Origin: DASXHZ01 sp036488085
Lineage (GTDB): Bacteria > Acidobacteriota > Thermoanaerobaculia > Gp7-AA8
Direction of reading: 5' to 3'
Length of the DNA: 64,000 bases
Assembly (NCBI GenBank): GCA_036488085.1
Contig: DASXHZ010000089.1
Coordinates: 75,025-139,024, forward strand
Part shown: piece after piece, positions 16,049 to 23,608 of the stretch
Numbering within the stretch: position 1 is the first letter of the stretch
Layout of the letters: the number at the start of each line of letters is the position of its first letter
Position numbers and translations under genes: made by a program
The notes under the pieces: model-generated
Told to the model about the DNA's origin: nothing
What the model saw: the letters and a program-made list of their open reading frames with translations, nothing else
Database searches by the model: none

Positions 16049-18388
16049 TTACCGCCCTGCCAGAAACCGCGCGTGACACGCCTCGGCCGCCTGGTGGTAC
16101 GCCGCGAACCCCGGCGCGCTGCGGACGCCAGCGAGGAGCGGGTCGTTGTCGATAGCGGGGAAACCGCAGTAGCTCTGGCGCAGGGACTGGTTCAGGATCC
16201 GTAGCGCGTCGTCCTGCCAGCCGCAATGAGAGATCAGCTCCGCCCCGAAATAGAGCGGCTCGCCGTCGCGGCGACCCTGACGCTGAAATTCGGCGGTGAC
16301 CGTGTTGCGCAGCGGCGCGAGCTCCGCGGCCGGGACATGAGCAGCGCAACGAGCGAGCAGTTGGTCCGAAGGATTCGAGCTGTCGGGAGGCGGCGCTTTC
16401 CCTTGGAGAAATTCGATGAGATGGAGAGTCCGGACCATCCAGGAGCTCCCGGGATCGAGCCGCGCGAATTCGGCGGCGCGCGTGTAGTCGTTTGTCAGCA
16501 TGAACACCGACGCGCACGACCGGAGGTTCGCGTTCCGGCTGTCGATCGTCCACGCAGCGTTGCACTCGCGCGCCGCCTCGTTGAGCACCCCTCCATAGCG
16601 GAGGACATACGAGAGCGCGAGATGCGAATCAGAGTCGTCGGGACGCCGCTTCACCAGCGCCTTCGCGTCGCGGTACGCCTGAACGAGATCGCCGCTCTCG
16701 GTCTTCATTACGATTAGCCGCGTCGCCGCCTCGACGAGGTCGGGGTCGAGCTCCAGCGCCCGGCGCGCCGCTTCTTGCGCGCGCGCCGCAACCGCGTCGC
16801 CGCCGTCGGCGTACGAGTAGTTGTAATAGGCGCGCCGGGCGATCTGCGCCCAGATCGGCGCATAGTTCGGATCGAGCAGTGCCGCGCGCTCCAGGAGGTC
16901 CCACGCCTCCTTGTTCGGGACCGGATCGCTCGTCGCCGCCGCCGCGCGCAGGTACAACGCGTAGCCCTCGGCGTTCTGCGGCCGGCTCCGCTCCTGATCG
17001 GCAGCACTCGCAGCGATATGCAGGCGAGGGAGAAGGCCGCTTCCGATACGCGCGCCAAGCTCGTTGCGCATGTTGATCAGGTCCGCGGATGGAACGTCGA
17101 AGGCGTCGCGCCAGAGGAGCTTGTCCGCCGTGGCGTCGATTGCCTCGAGCGTCACGGAGAGGTGGCCCGCCTGGTCGATGATGTGGCCGCTCACGATCGC
17201 GTCGGCGTTCAGCTTCTTCGCCGCGTCGCGCGGGTCGATGTCGCCGCTCAGCCGCCGCGAGACCGAGAACGGCCGGACGGCGAGGTCGCGGCTGTAACTG
17301 AGGATCGTGGTGACCTCGTCCGGGATCGCGAGGCGGAGATAGTCGCGCGAGTGATCGACGCCGAGGTTCGCGAACGGGAGCACCGCGATCGTCTTCACCT
17401 GGTCGCCCGAGGACGTCCTCTTCGTCATCAGAACGACCGCGATCAGGCCGGCGAGTGCGAACATAACGAGCACCGCGAACGGCCAAAGCCACTTTCCCGA
17501 TGCGCGCCTCGCGGGCCGCGGAGTCTCGCCCGAGCGGCTCTGCTCCTCGATCTCCTCGAGCGAAAACGCCAAATCGCGCGCGCTTTGCAGCCGTTCGTCG
17601 GGCTCCTTGGCGAGGCAGCGCCGCACGACCGAATCGAGCGCCATAGGCGCCATCGGCTGAATCGTCGAGATCGGAACCGGATCCCGCTCCATGATCGCCG
17701 CGATGAGACTGGCGCGGCTCTTCCCGTCGAACGCGCGGCGTCCGGCCGCCATCTCATAGACGATCGCGCCGAGGGCGAAGATGTCCGTACGCGCGTCGGC
17801 ATCGCGCCCTTCCAGTTGCTCGGGCGCCATGTACTGCATCGTCCCGAGGAGCGAGCCCTCCTCAGTCAGCGGCAGTCGCTGCGTCGCCTCGTCCGTCGCG
17901 CCGCTCACCGACGGCGCGTCGTACTTCGCGAGGCCGAAATCGAGGACCTTCGCACCCGACTTCGTGAGCATGATGTTGCCTGGCTTGAGGTCGCGATGGA
18001 CGATGCCGAGGCGATGCGCCGTGTCGAGCGCGTCGGCGATCTCACGGCCGTAGCGAAGCACTTGACGCAGCGGCAGCGGCCCGCGCATGAGCGCATCGGC
18101 GAGAGTCTCTCCCTCGAGATACTCCATGACGATGTAGTCGATCCCGTCCTGATGGCCGACGTCGAACAGCGTGCAAACGTGCGGATGATTCAGCTTCGAG
18201 ATCGCCCGCGCCTCGCGGTCGAAACGTTCGCGCAGGTTCGCGTTCGACGAGAGATGCGCGGCAAGTACCTTGATCGCGACGTCACGGTCGAGACGCGTGT
18301 CGCGAGCGGCATACACCTCGCCCATTCCGCCCGCGCCGATCGCACCCACGATCTCGTAGGGACCGAGTCTCGTTCCGCTGGAAAGCAA
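16049..18388 (-). CDS. Membrane Ser/Thr protein kinase with TolB/FlgO-like domain and TPR region
   Basis: A 779-residue Hanks-type kinase. The catalytic domain (about 10-275) has GAIGAGGMGEVY, VAIKVL (lysine), IVHRDLKPGNIML, VLDFGLAK and a TMQYMAPEQ activation segment, so it is expected to be active. A transmembrane helix follows (about 305-325, WLWPFAVLVMFALAGLIAVV). Outside is a domain starting KTIAVLPFANLG, seen in CadC/adenylate-cyclase-type proteins, then TPR-like repeats (RAALLDPNYAPIWAQIA, RRALELDPDLVEAA). The likely role is phospho-signalling from an envelope signal. Translation starts at TTG (18388): an in-frame TAA lies just upstream and no other start exists before the conserved SSGTRLGPYEI. 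Confidence 0.92.
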   Translation of the reverse strand: MLSSGTRLGPYEIVGAIGAGGMGEVYAARDTRLDRDVAIKVLAAHLSSNANLRERFDREARAISKLNHPHVCTLFDVGHQDGIDYIVMEYLEGETLADALMRGPLPLRQVLRYGREIADALDTAHRLGIVHRDLKPGNIMLTKSGAKVLDFGLAKYDAPSVSGATDEATQRLPLTEEGSLLGTMQYMAPEQLEGRDADARTDIFALGAIVYEMAAGRRAFDGKSRASLIAAIMERDPVPISTIQPMAPMALDSVVRRCLAKEPDERLQSARDLAFSLEEIEEQSRSGETPRPARRASGKWLWPFAVLVMFALAGLIAVVLMTKRTSSGDQVKTIAVLPFANLGVDHSRDYLRLAIPDEVTTILSYSRDLAVRPFSVSRRLSGDIDPRDAAKKLNADAIVSGHIIDQAGHLSVTLEAIDATADKLLWRDAFDVPSADLINMRNELGARIGSGLLPRLHIAASAADQERSRPQNAEGYALYLRAAAATSDPVPNKEAWDLLERAALLDPNYAPIWAQIARRAYYNYSYADGGDAVAARAQEAARRALELDPDLVEAATRLIVMKTESGDLVQAYRDAKALVKRRPDDSDSHLALSYVLRYGGVLNEAARECNAAWTIDSRNANLRSCASVFMLTNDYTRAAEFARLDPGSSWMVRTLHLIEFLQGKAPPPDSSNPSDQLLARCAAHVPAAELAPLRNTVTAEFQRQGRRDGEPLYFGAELISHCGWQDDALRILNQSLRQSYCGFPAIDNDPLLAGVRSAPGFAAYHQAAEACHARFLAGR

Positions 18389-18412
18389 CGGCTTCGATTA
18401 TGACATTCGCTC

Positions 18413-19345
18413 TCACGACAGGGTGTACATCACGATCCCCAGCTCGGGTGAACAGATCGCGAGGTGGTTGTCGTGGATGGCGATGCCTTTCGGGCCGCCC
18501 TCCGACTTGCAGCGCGCGTTCACCTCGCGAAAGACCGTGTCCGGCCCGACGATCCGCCGCGCCGCCGGTGAACGCGACCAGCGCCTACCGCGATGTTCGA
18601 AAACGCTGAAGTAGTTCGCGCCCGCGTTCGTGACGAAGAGATAGTTGCCGTCGGGCGCGAACGCCACAGAATGCGGATAGCGAAACGTGCGATGACCGAG
18701 CAACGCCACCGGCGCCGGCCCGTAGCGCAGCTCGTGGCCGGCAGCGCGCTCGAAGATCGCGACCGTGTGCTTGCCGTGATTCGCCACCGCGAGCCAGCGC
18801 CCGCAGTGCGAGAACGCGAGCCCGTCCGGCTCGTACATCGAGTCATCCTTCAATTCGAATGATGGCTCGAGCTCGAACGCGAGCGGCGATCGCGACGTCA
18901 TCCGATAGAACGAGACGCTGTCGCTCTCGAGGTTGCATGCCGCCAGATGGTCGCCCACGAACGCGACGCCGTCCGAGAACTTCAGCCCGCTCCTCGGCCC
19001 GCGAATGACGAACGCCGGCTCGGGCGCGAAGCCCTCGCCGCGATTCTCGTAAACCGCGATCCCCTGCTTCCGCAGCGCCACCGCCATGAGATCGCCCGCA
19101 GCCGAGAACGCGACGTCGTGCGGATACTTCAGCCCCGACCGCGCCCCCTGAATCGTCGCGAACGGCTCCTCCGCCACCCGCCCGTTCGCGTGCCGATACA
19201 GAAAGACCATGTTCGATTCCGACGTCGCAATCGCGAGGAACGCGCCGTCCGGCGAGAACGCGATCCCTTCAAATCGATGATGAGGAGCGGGCGGCCGGAC
19301 CCGCTGCTCTTCCACGATGTCGAACACGTGGCGATATCGTCTCAC
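18413..19345 (-). CDS. Lactonase/YncE-type beta-propeller protein
   Basis: A 310-residue protein made of about six or seven propeller blades. The repeats read as GIAFSPDGAFLAIATSESN, DVAFSAAGDLMAVALRKQG, GLAFSHCGRWLAVANHGKH and SVAFAPDGNYLFVTNAGAN, each followed by a F/V-x-V/I-F/Y-x-R/H-R-x-x-G strand. There is no signal peptide, so it is cytoplasmic. Such proteins may be 6-phosphogluconolactonase-like enzymes or scaffolds; nothing here decides. It sits 24 bases upstream of the kinase gene at 16049-18388, in the same direction, suggesting one transcript and perhaps a partner role. It is divergent from the kinase at 19364 with 18 bases between starts. Confidence 0.82.
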   Translation of the reverse strand: MRRYRHVFDIVEEQRVRPPAPHHRFEGIAFSPDGAFLAIATSESNMVFLYRHANGRVAEEPFATIQGARSGLKYPHDVAFSAAGDLMAVALRKQGIAVYENRGEGFAPEPAFVIRGPRSGLKFSDGVAFVGDHLAACNLESDSVSFYRMTSRSPLAFELEPSFELKDDSMYEPDGLAFSHCGRWLAVANHGKHTVAIFERAAGHELRYGPAPVALLGHRTFRYPHSVAFAPDGNYLFVTNAGANYFSVFEHRGRRWSRSPAARRIVGPDTVFREVNARCKSEGGPKGIAIHDNHLAICSPELGIVMYTLS

Positions 19346-19363
19346 GTATCATTTCGGCTATAG

Positions 19364-22051
19364 GTGACCCTCCCACCAGAATCGATGCTCGGGCCGTACC
19401 GCATTGCCGGCGCGATCGGCGAAGGCGGTATGGGTGTGGTGTATCGCGCCACCGACACGCGCCTCGGGCGCGACGTCGCGATCAAGGTGCTCACCAACAT
19501 CGCCACGAACGATGCCGATCAGTTGCAGCGATTCGAGCAGGAAGCGCGCACCACCGGGATGCTCAACCATCCCAACCTGCTTACCATCTACGACGTCGGG
19601 CATGACGGCGGCGGACCGTACATCGTCAGCGAGCTTCTGCAGGGCGAGACGTTGCGCGACCGGCTCGCGCGCGGCCCGCTTCCGCCGCGCCGCGCCATCG
19701 ATGCGGCGCTCCAGGTCGCGCAAGGCCTCGCGGCCGCGCACGACAAGGGCATCATCCACCGCGACCTCAAGCCGGAGAACATCTTCCTCACCCGCGACGG
19801 ACGAGCGAAGATCCTCGACTTCGGCATCGCGAAGCTGACCGCGAACGCCGCCGAGGGCGCGTTCAAAGGCGCGGCCACCGAGCCCGGCATGGTCCTCGGC
19901 ACGGTCGGCTACATGTCGCCCGAACAGGTGCGCGGGGATGCGATCGACACACGCTCCGACATCTTCTCGTTCGGCGTCATCCTCTACGAGATCCTCACCG
20001 GCGAGCGCGCGTTCAAAGGCGACTCCGCCATCGAGACTCTGCGCGCCATCCTCAAAGAGGATCCGCCGGAGCTCACCGAGAAACTATCGAGCGTCCAGCC
20101 GGCGATCGAGCGGCTCGTCCGCCGCTGCCTGGAAAAAGAGCGCGACCTGCGGTTCCAGTCGGCGCGCGACCTCGCGTTCCACCTCGAGACACTGTCGACC
20201 GTCTCATCCCCCGGCACCCTCGCCGGTTCGACGCCGCGGCCGTCGCGTACCGAGTCGCACGCTCCGACGAGCCGGATGCCGTCGCAAGCGACGGCGACGT
20301 CCGCTACGTCGTCCATATCTGCTCACCGCATACCTACCGTCGCGCGTCCGATCGTCAAACCGAAGCGCGGCGTCTCGCCGATGCTCCTCACGCTGCTGTT
20401 CATCGTCTCGATCGCCGGCGCAGCGTTGGCCGGATGGTACGTGGCAAGACGGACGACCGCGGTCGCGAGCGAGGTGACATTCCAGCGCCTGACGTTCCGG
20501 CGTGGCGAGGTGCGCAGCGCCCGGTTCGCGCCGGACGGCGACACCATTGTTTATAGCGCGGCATGGGACGGAACGCCGGGCGACGTCTTCGTCGGCAATC
20601 GGCGGAGTCCCGAGGCTCGCGCCCTCGGCGTGCATGACGCGGACGTGCTGTCGATCGCGAAGACGACCGAGATCGCGCTACTCCTCCACCCCGATCGCCT
20701 CACCGGCTTCGGGACACTCGCGCGCGTGCCGCTCGCCGGCGGGATGCCGCGCGAAGTCTCGGATCAGGTGGTCAGCGCCGACTGGATGCCTGACGGTGAA
20801 AACTTCGCCGCCATCCGTTTCGCGAACGGGAACTACATCCTCGAAGCGCCCCTCGGGCGTCCACGCTACGAAACGCCGCATCAGCTCCACTCCTTGCGCG
20901 TCGCGCCGGACGGACGGATCGCGTTCATGGAGCACTACGGCGGCAAGAACGACGTCGCCGTATTGACTCCGCAGGCGGCGAAGCCGGCGTCCGTCGCGCG
21001 CGGCTGGCAGCACGGCGCGAAGGGGCTCGCATGGTCGGCGGATGGCAAAGAGCTGTGGATCACCGGAACTGACACCGCCGCTCCGCCGTCTCTCTACGCC
21101 GTGAACATCGAGACCGGCGAGACGCGCCTCGTCTCGCGCGTCACCGGATCGATGAAGCTGTTCGACATTTCGCCGGCCGCGCACCTGCTGCTGTCGACCG
21201 GAACGTGGCGCGCCGCGCTCGAGTATCAGCCGCCAGGCGACGCGGCGGAGCACGACGCGTCATGGCTCGACTGGTCGACGCTCGCCGACCTCTCGCGCGA
21301 CGGGACGAAGGTGCTGTTCAACGAGACGCGCGAAGGCGGCGGCGCGGCGAGTGCGATCTATCTCCGCACCGCCGGCGCCTCGGCGCCGGTCCGCATCGGC
21401 GACGGCCTCGGCGACGCGCTGTCGCCCGACGGCAAGTTCGTCCTCGCGCACCACGGAGCCAAACTCGCCATCGTTCCGACCGGCAGCGGCGAGGCGCGCG
21501 AACTGAAGCTCGAAGGGGCGTTCGACGCCGGCGCCGCGTGGGTCCCGAACTCGTCACGCGTCATCGTCGGCGGCGTCCTGCCGAACAAGGGCTATCAACT
21601 CCTCGCCATCGACACGCTCGACGAAAACGTGAAACCGATCTCGCCCGAGAACGTCTGGGGCGACGCCTACCGCCCGTTCGCCGTCTCCCCGGACGGCCAC
21701 ACCGTCGCGGGCATGACCGCGCGCCAAACCATCGCGCTGTACGAGATCGAAGGAGCCGCGCAACCGGTCGACGTGCGCGGCACCGAACCGGGCGAAGTGC
21801 CGATCGAATGGTCCGCCGACGCGACTGCGCTCCTCGTCTATCGTCCGAACTCCCTCCCCGCCCGCGTCTACCGCGTCACCCTCGCCACCGGCACCCGCGA
21901 GCTCTGGAAGGAGTTCCAGCCGACCGACCCCGCCGGCATCTACAAGATCGCCCCCATCTGCGTCACCCCCGACGCCACCGCCTACGCCTACGACGCGCTA
22001 CGCCTGCTGTCGGACCTCTACGTTGCTGACGGCCTCAGGACAACGGACTGA
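19364..22051 (+). CDS. Membrane Ser/Thr protein kinase with C-terminal WD40/TolB-like beta-propeller
   Basis: An 895-residue kinase starting at GTG (19364); the ATG at 19385 is an alternative that keeps the conserved LGPYRIAGAIGEGGMGVVY. Catalytic motifs are VAIKVL, IIHRDLKPENIFL, ILDFGIAK, and TVGYMSPEQVRG. After a Ser/Thr/Pro-rich linker (about 285-330) comes a transmembrane helix (about 342-365, LLTLLFIVSIAGAALAGWYVA). The exterior part (about 370-895) is a propeller with repeats such as ARFAPDGDTIVYSAAWDG, LAWSADGKELWITG, AVSPDGHTVAGM. This kinase-propeller layout is typical of Acidobacteriota. The propeller probably senses a periplasmic ligand; no substrate is known. Confidence 0.93.
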   Translation: MTLPPESMLGPYRIAGAIGEGGMGVVYRATDTRLGRDVAIKVLTNIATNDADQLQRFEQEARTTGMLNHPNLLTIYDVGHDGGGPYIVSELLQGETLRDRLARGPLPPRRAIDAALQVAQGLAAAHDKGIIHRDLKPENIFLTRDGRAKILDFGIAKLTANAAEGAFKGAATEPGMVLGTVGYMSPEQVRGDAIDTRSDIFSFGVILYEILTGERAFKGDSAIETLRAILKEDPPELTEKLSSVQPAIERLVRRCLEKERDLRFQSARDLAFHLETLSTVSSPGTLAGSTPRPSRTESHAPTSRMPSQATATSATSSISAHRIPTVARPIVKPKRGVSPMLLTLLFIVSIAGAALAGWYVARRTTAVASEVTFQRLTFRRGEVRSARFAPDGDTIVYSAAWDGTPGDVFVGNRRSPEARALGVHDADVLSIAKTTEIALLLHPDRLTGFGTLARVPLAGGMPREVSDQVVSADWMPDGENFAAIRFANGNYILEAPLGRPRYETPHQLHSLRVAPDGRIAFMEHYGGKNDVAVLTPQAAKPASVARGWQHGAKGLAWSADGKELWITGTDTAAPPSLYAVNIETGETRLVSRVTGSMKLFDISPAAHLLLSTGTWRAALEYQPPGDAAEHDASWLDWSTLADLSRDGTKVLFNETREGGGAASAIYLRTAGASAPVRIGDGLGDALSPDGKFVLAHHGAKLAIVPTGSGEARELKLEGAFDAGAAWVPNSSRVIVGGVLPNKGYQLLAIDTLDENVKPISPENVWGDAYRPFAVSPDGHTVAGMTARQTIALYEIEGAAQPVDVRGTEPGEVPIEWSADATALLVYRPNSLPARVYRVTLATGTRELWKEFQPTDPAGIYKIAPICVTPDATAYAYDALRLLSDLYVADGLRTTD

Positions 22052-22060
22052 CCAAGGTGC

Positions 22061-23482
22061 TCACGACGTTGGTGATGATGGCGGAGAAGGCGGAGGCGCG
22101 CCCGCTCCTGGTGCTGCCGGCGGCGGCGGTGGGGGCGGCGGCGGCGCGGCCTGCTGCTGCGGCGGCGGCACGAGGGCTGGCGGTTGCGGGATAGCGACGT
22201 AGAAGAGATCGAGCCCGTTCCGAAACAGGTACACGACACGGACGGTGATGTTGTTGGCGAGCTTCCGTGCAAGCTGGTCGAGGCCGGCGTCATTGAGCTC
22301 GGTTTTCTGAGCGAGCGTCTTCAAGAGGTCTTTCGCGAGCGGGTCGCCATTGCCGGCACGAATCCACACGCGCGTCAGATCCGTCGCGGTGCGCACGCCG
22401 AGGAGTCTCGTTGCGGCGACCTTGCGCTGGATATTGACGATGAGGATCGCCTGGTCGATCCAGTCGCACAGCGTTTCGAGAGGGATCAAGGCTCGATTCG
22501 AGACGCTCGTCGCGTTGCTCTCGGCGAGCTGCTGAATCGTGGCGATGCCATATTCGCGGAGCAAGTCGACCGTAGTGTCGTCAATGCCCTGGATGGTATC
22601 GAGCGGCAGCTCTTCGTTCTCCGCCTTCGGTGCGCCGAACCAGGCGTCAGCGCGCGACCGGATGGCGTCGTAGGCGACGTTGTGAAAGAGTCCAACGAGA
22701 AAAAGAGCGACCCAGGGCGTCTTGCCGCTCGGAAGAAGGTCGGTCGCGCCGATCGTGCCCGCGGCGAAGCCGATGGCGACCGAGAATGCGGATTTCAGTG
22801 CGCTGGCGCTGACAAAGCGGGAGGAAAGCGCGTTCGCATACATACGCCCGGTCATGTAATAGAGAACGGAGACGTAAGCGCCGGCACCCGCGGCGATCAA
22901 CCCTTTGATCCCCTCGGACGCATCCTTGAAAGCGTAGAGATCCATGAATGCCGCAACGAGCATGAACGTCGTCGTCAAGAGGAGCGCCGCCGTCGACGAG
23001 CTCAGGATCGACCGCTCGCGCGTGGTCCGCTCGCGAGCGGTAGGAGATGCGGCTGACGTCACGCCGGCCGTACTCATGGACTGAAAGATCTGGTCGTACC
23101 GCTCGGCCTCGCTTGTCGCGTACGCCTGTTGCGAGCTGCGCGTCAGAATGTGGTGAATGACCGCAGCGGTGCCCGGGATCAGTGCGAGCAGATAGAGCGC
23201 GCCGTCATTCCTGAGTCCACCGATGTAATAGAGCCACTTGCCGCTTCGGAAGAGGTCGATCTCATACGCGTATCCGAGCGGCAGCACGATACAGACGGCC
23301 GCCATGATGGAGACGGCCACAATCTGGTTGCGGGAGAGTCCGCCGCTCACCGTCGGCGTAAATCCAGTCCCCGTGACGCCGTAGTCCGTGGATGGCGTCC
23401 CTTTCACCGGCAGACGCGCGGAAGACGGGTCAACAGACGTCCCTTGGACAGGCATAGGGTTCCCTCCGAATTGCTCCTGCAC
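22061..23482 (-). CDS. Polytopic membrane protein with helix-hairpin-helix-like segment and proline-rich tail, unknown function
   Basis: A 473-residue protein that I do not recognise. A low-complexity cytoplasmic-looking N-terminus (about 1-50) leads to four to six membrane helices (for example QIVAVSIMAAVCIVLPLGYA, LLLTTTFMLVAAFMDLYAF, GLIAAGAGAYVSVLYYM). A soluble part follows with IQGIDDTTVDLLREYGIATI, which looks like a DUF4332-type helix-hairpin-helix, then a helical domain up to about 430. The tail is almost pure proline/alanine/glutamine (PPPQQQAAPPPPPPPPPAAP). Polyproline tails often dock other proteins or stall ribosomes. It ends 10 bases from the convergent kinase gene. No homologue with a known role comes to mind. 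Confidence 0.75.
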   Translation of the reverse strand: MQEQFGGNPMPVQGTSVDPSSARLPVKGTPSTDYGVTGTGFTPTVSGGLSRNQIVAVSIMAAVCIVLPLGYAYEIDLFRSGKWLYYIGGLRNDGALYLLALIPGTAAVIHHILTRSSQQAYATSEAERYDQIFQSMSTAGVTSAASPTARERTTRERSILSSSTAALLLTTTFMLVAAFMDLYAFKDASEGIKGLIAAGAGAYVSVLYYMTGRMYANALSSRFVSASALKSAFSVAIGFAAGTIGATDLLPSGKTPWVALFLVGLFHNVAYDAIRSRADAWFGAPKAENEELPLDTIQGIDDTTVDLLREYGIATIQQLAESNATSVSNRALIPLETLCDWIDQAILIVNIQRKVAATRLLGVRTATDLTRVWIRAGNGDPLAKDLLKTLAQKTELNDAGLDQLARKLANNITVRVVYLFRNGLDLFYVAIPQPPALVPPPQQQAAPPPPPPPPPAAPGAGAPPPSPPSSPTS

Positions 23483-23586
23483 TAAAAGAGCGACTCGCGA
23501 GGAGTTTTCCCTACCTCGAGCGTGCGTGCGGCAATCGGCTGACGGAGGCGGGCTTCAAACCCGTCCCTGGCCTTCAGTGCGTCCAG

Positions 23587-23602
23587 TCGGGCTGAAGCCC
23601 GA
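23587..23602. repeat. REP-like palindrome TCGGGCTGAAGCCCGA
   Basis: A perfect 7-bp stem (TCGGGCT/AGCCCGA) around GA, six bases after the stop of the BNR protein gene. It belongs to a longer imperfect stretch (about 23549-23608) with GGCGGGCTTCAAACCCGTCC. The sequence GTAGGTCGGGCTTCAGCCCGA on the minus strand is of the kind dispersed between genes in acidobacterial genomes; it may also stop transcription. Confidence 0.55.
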
Positions 23603-23608
23603 CCTACG

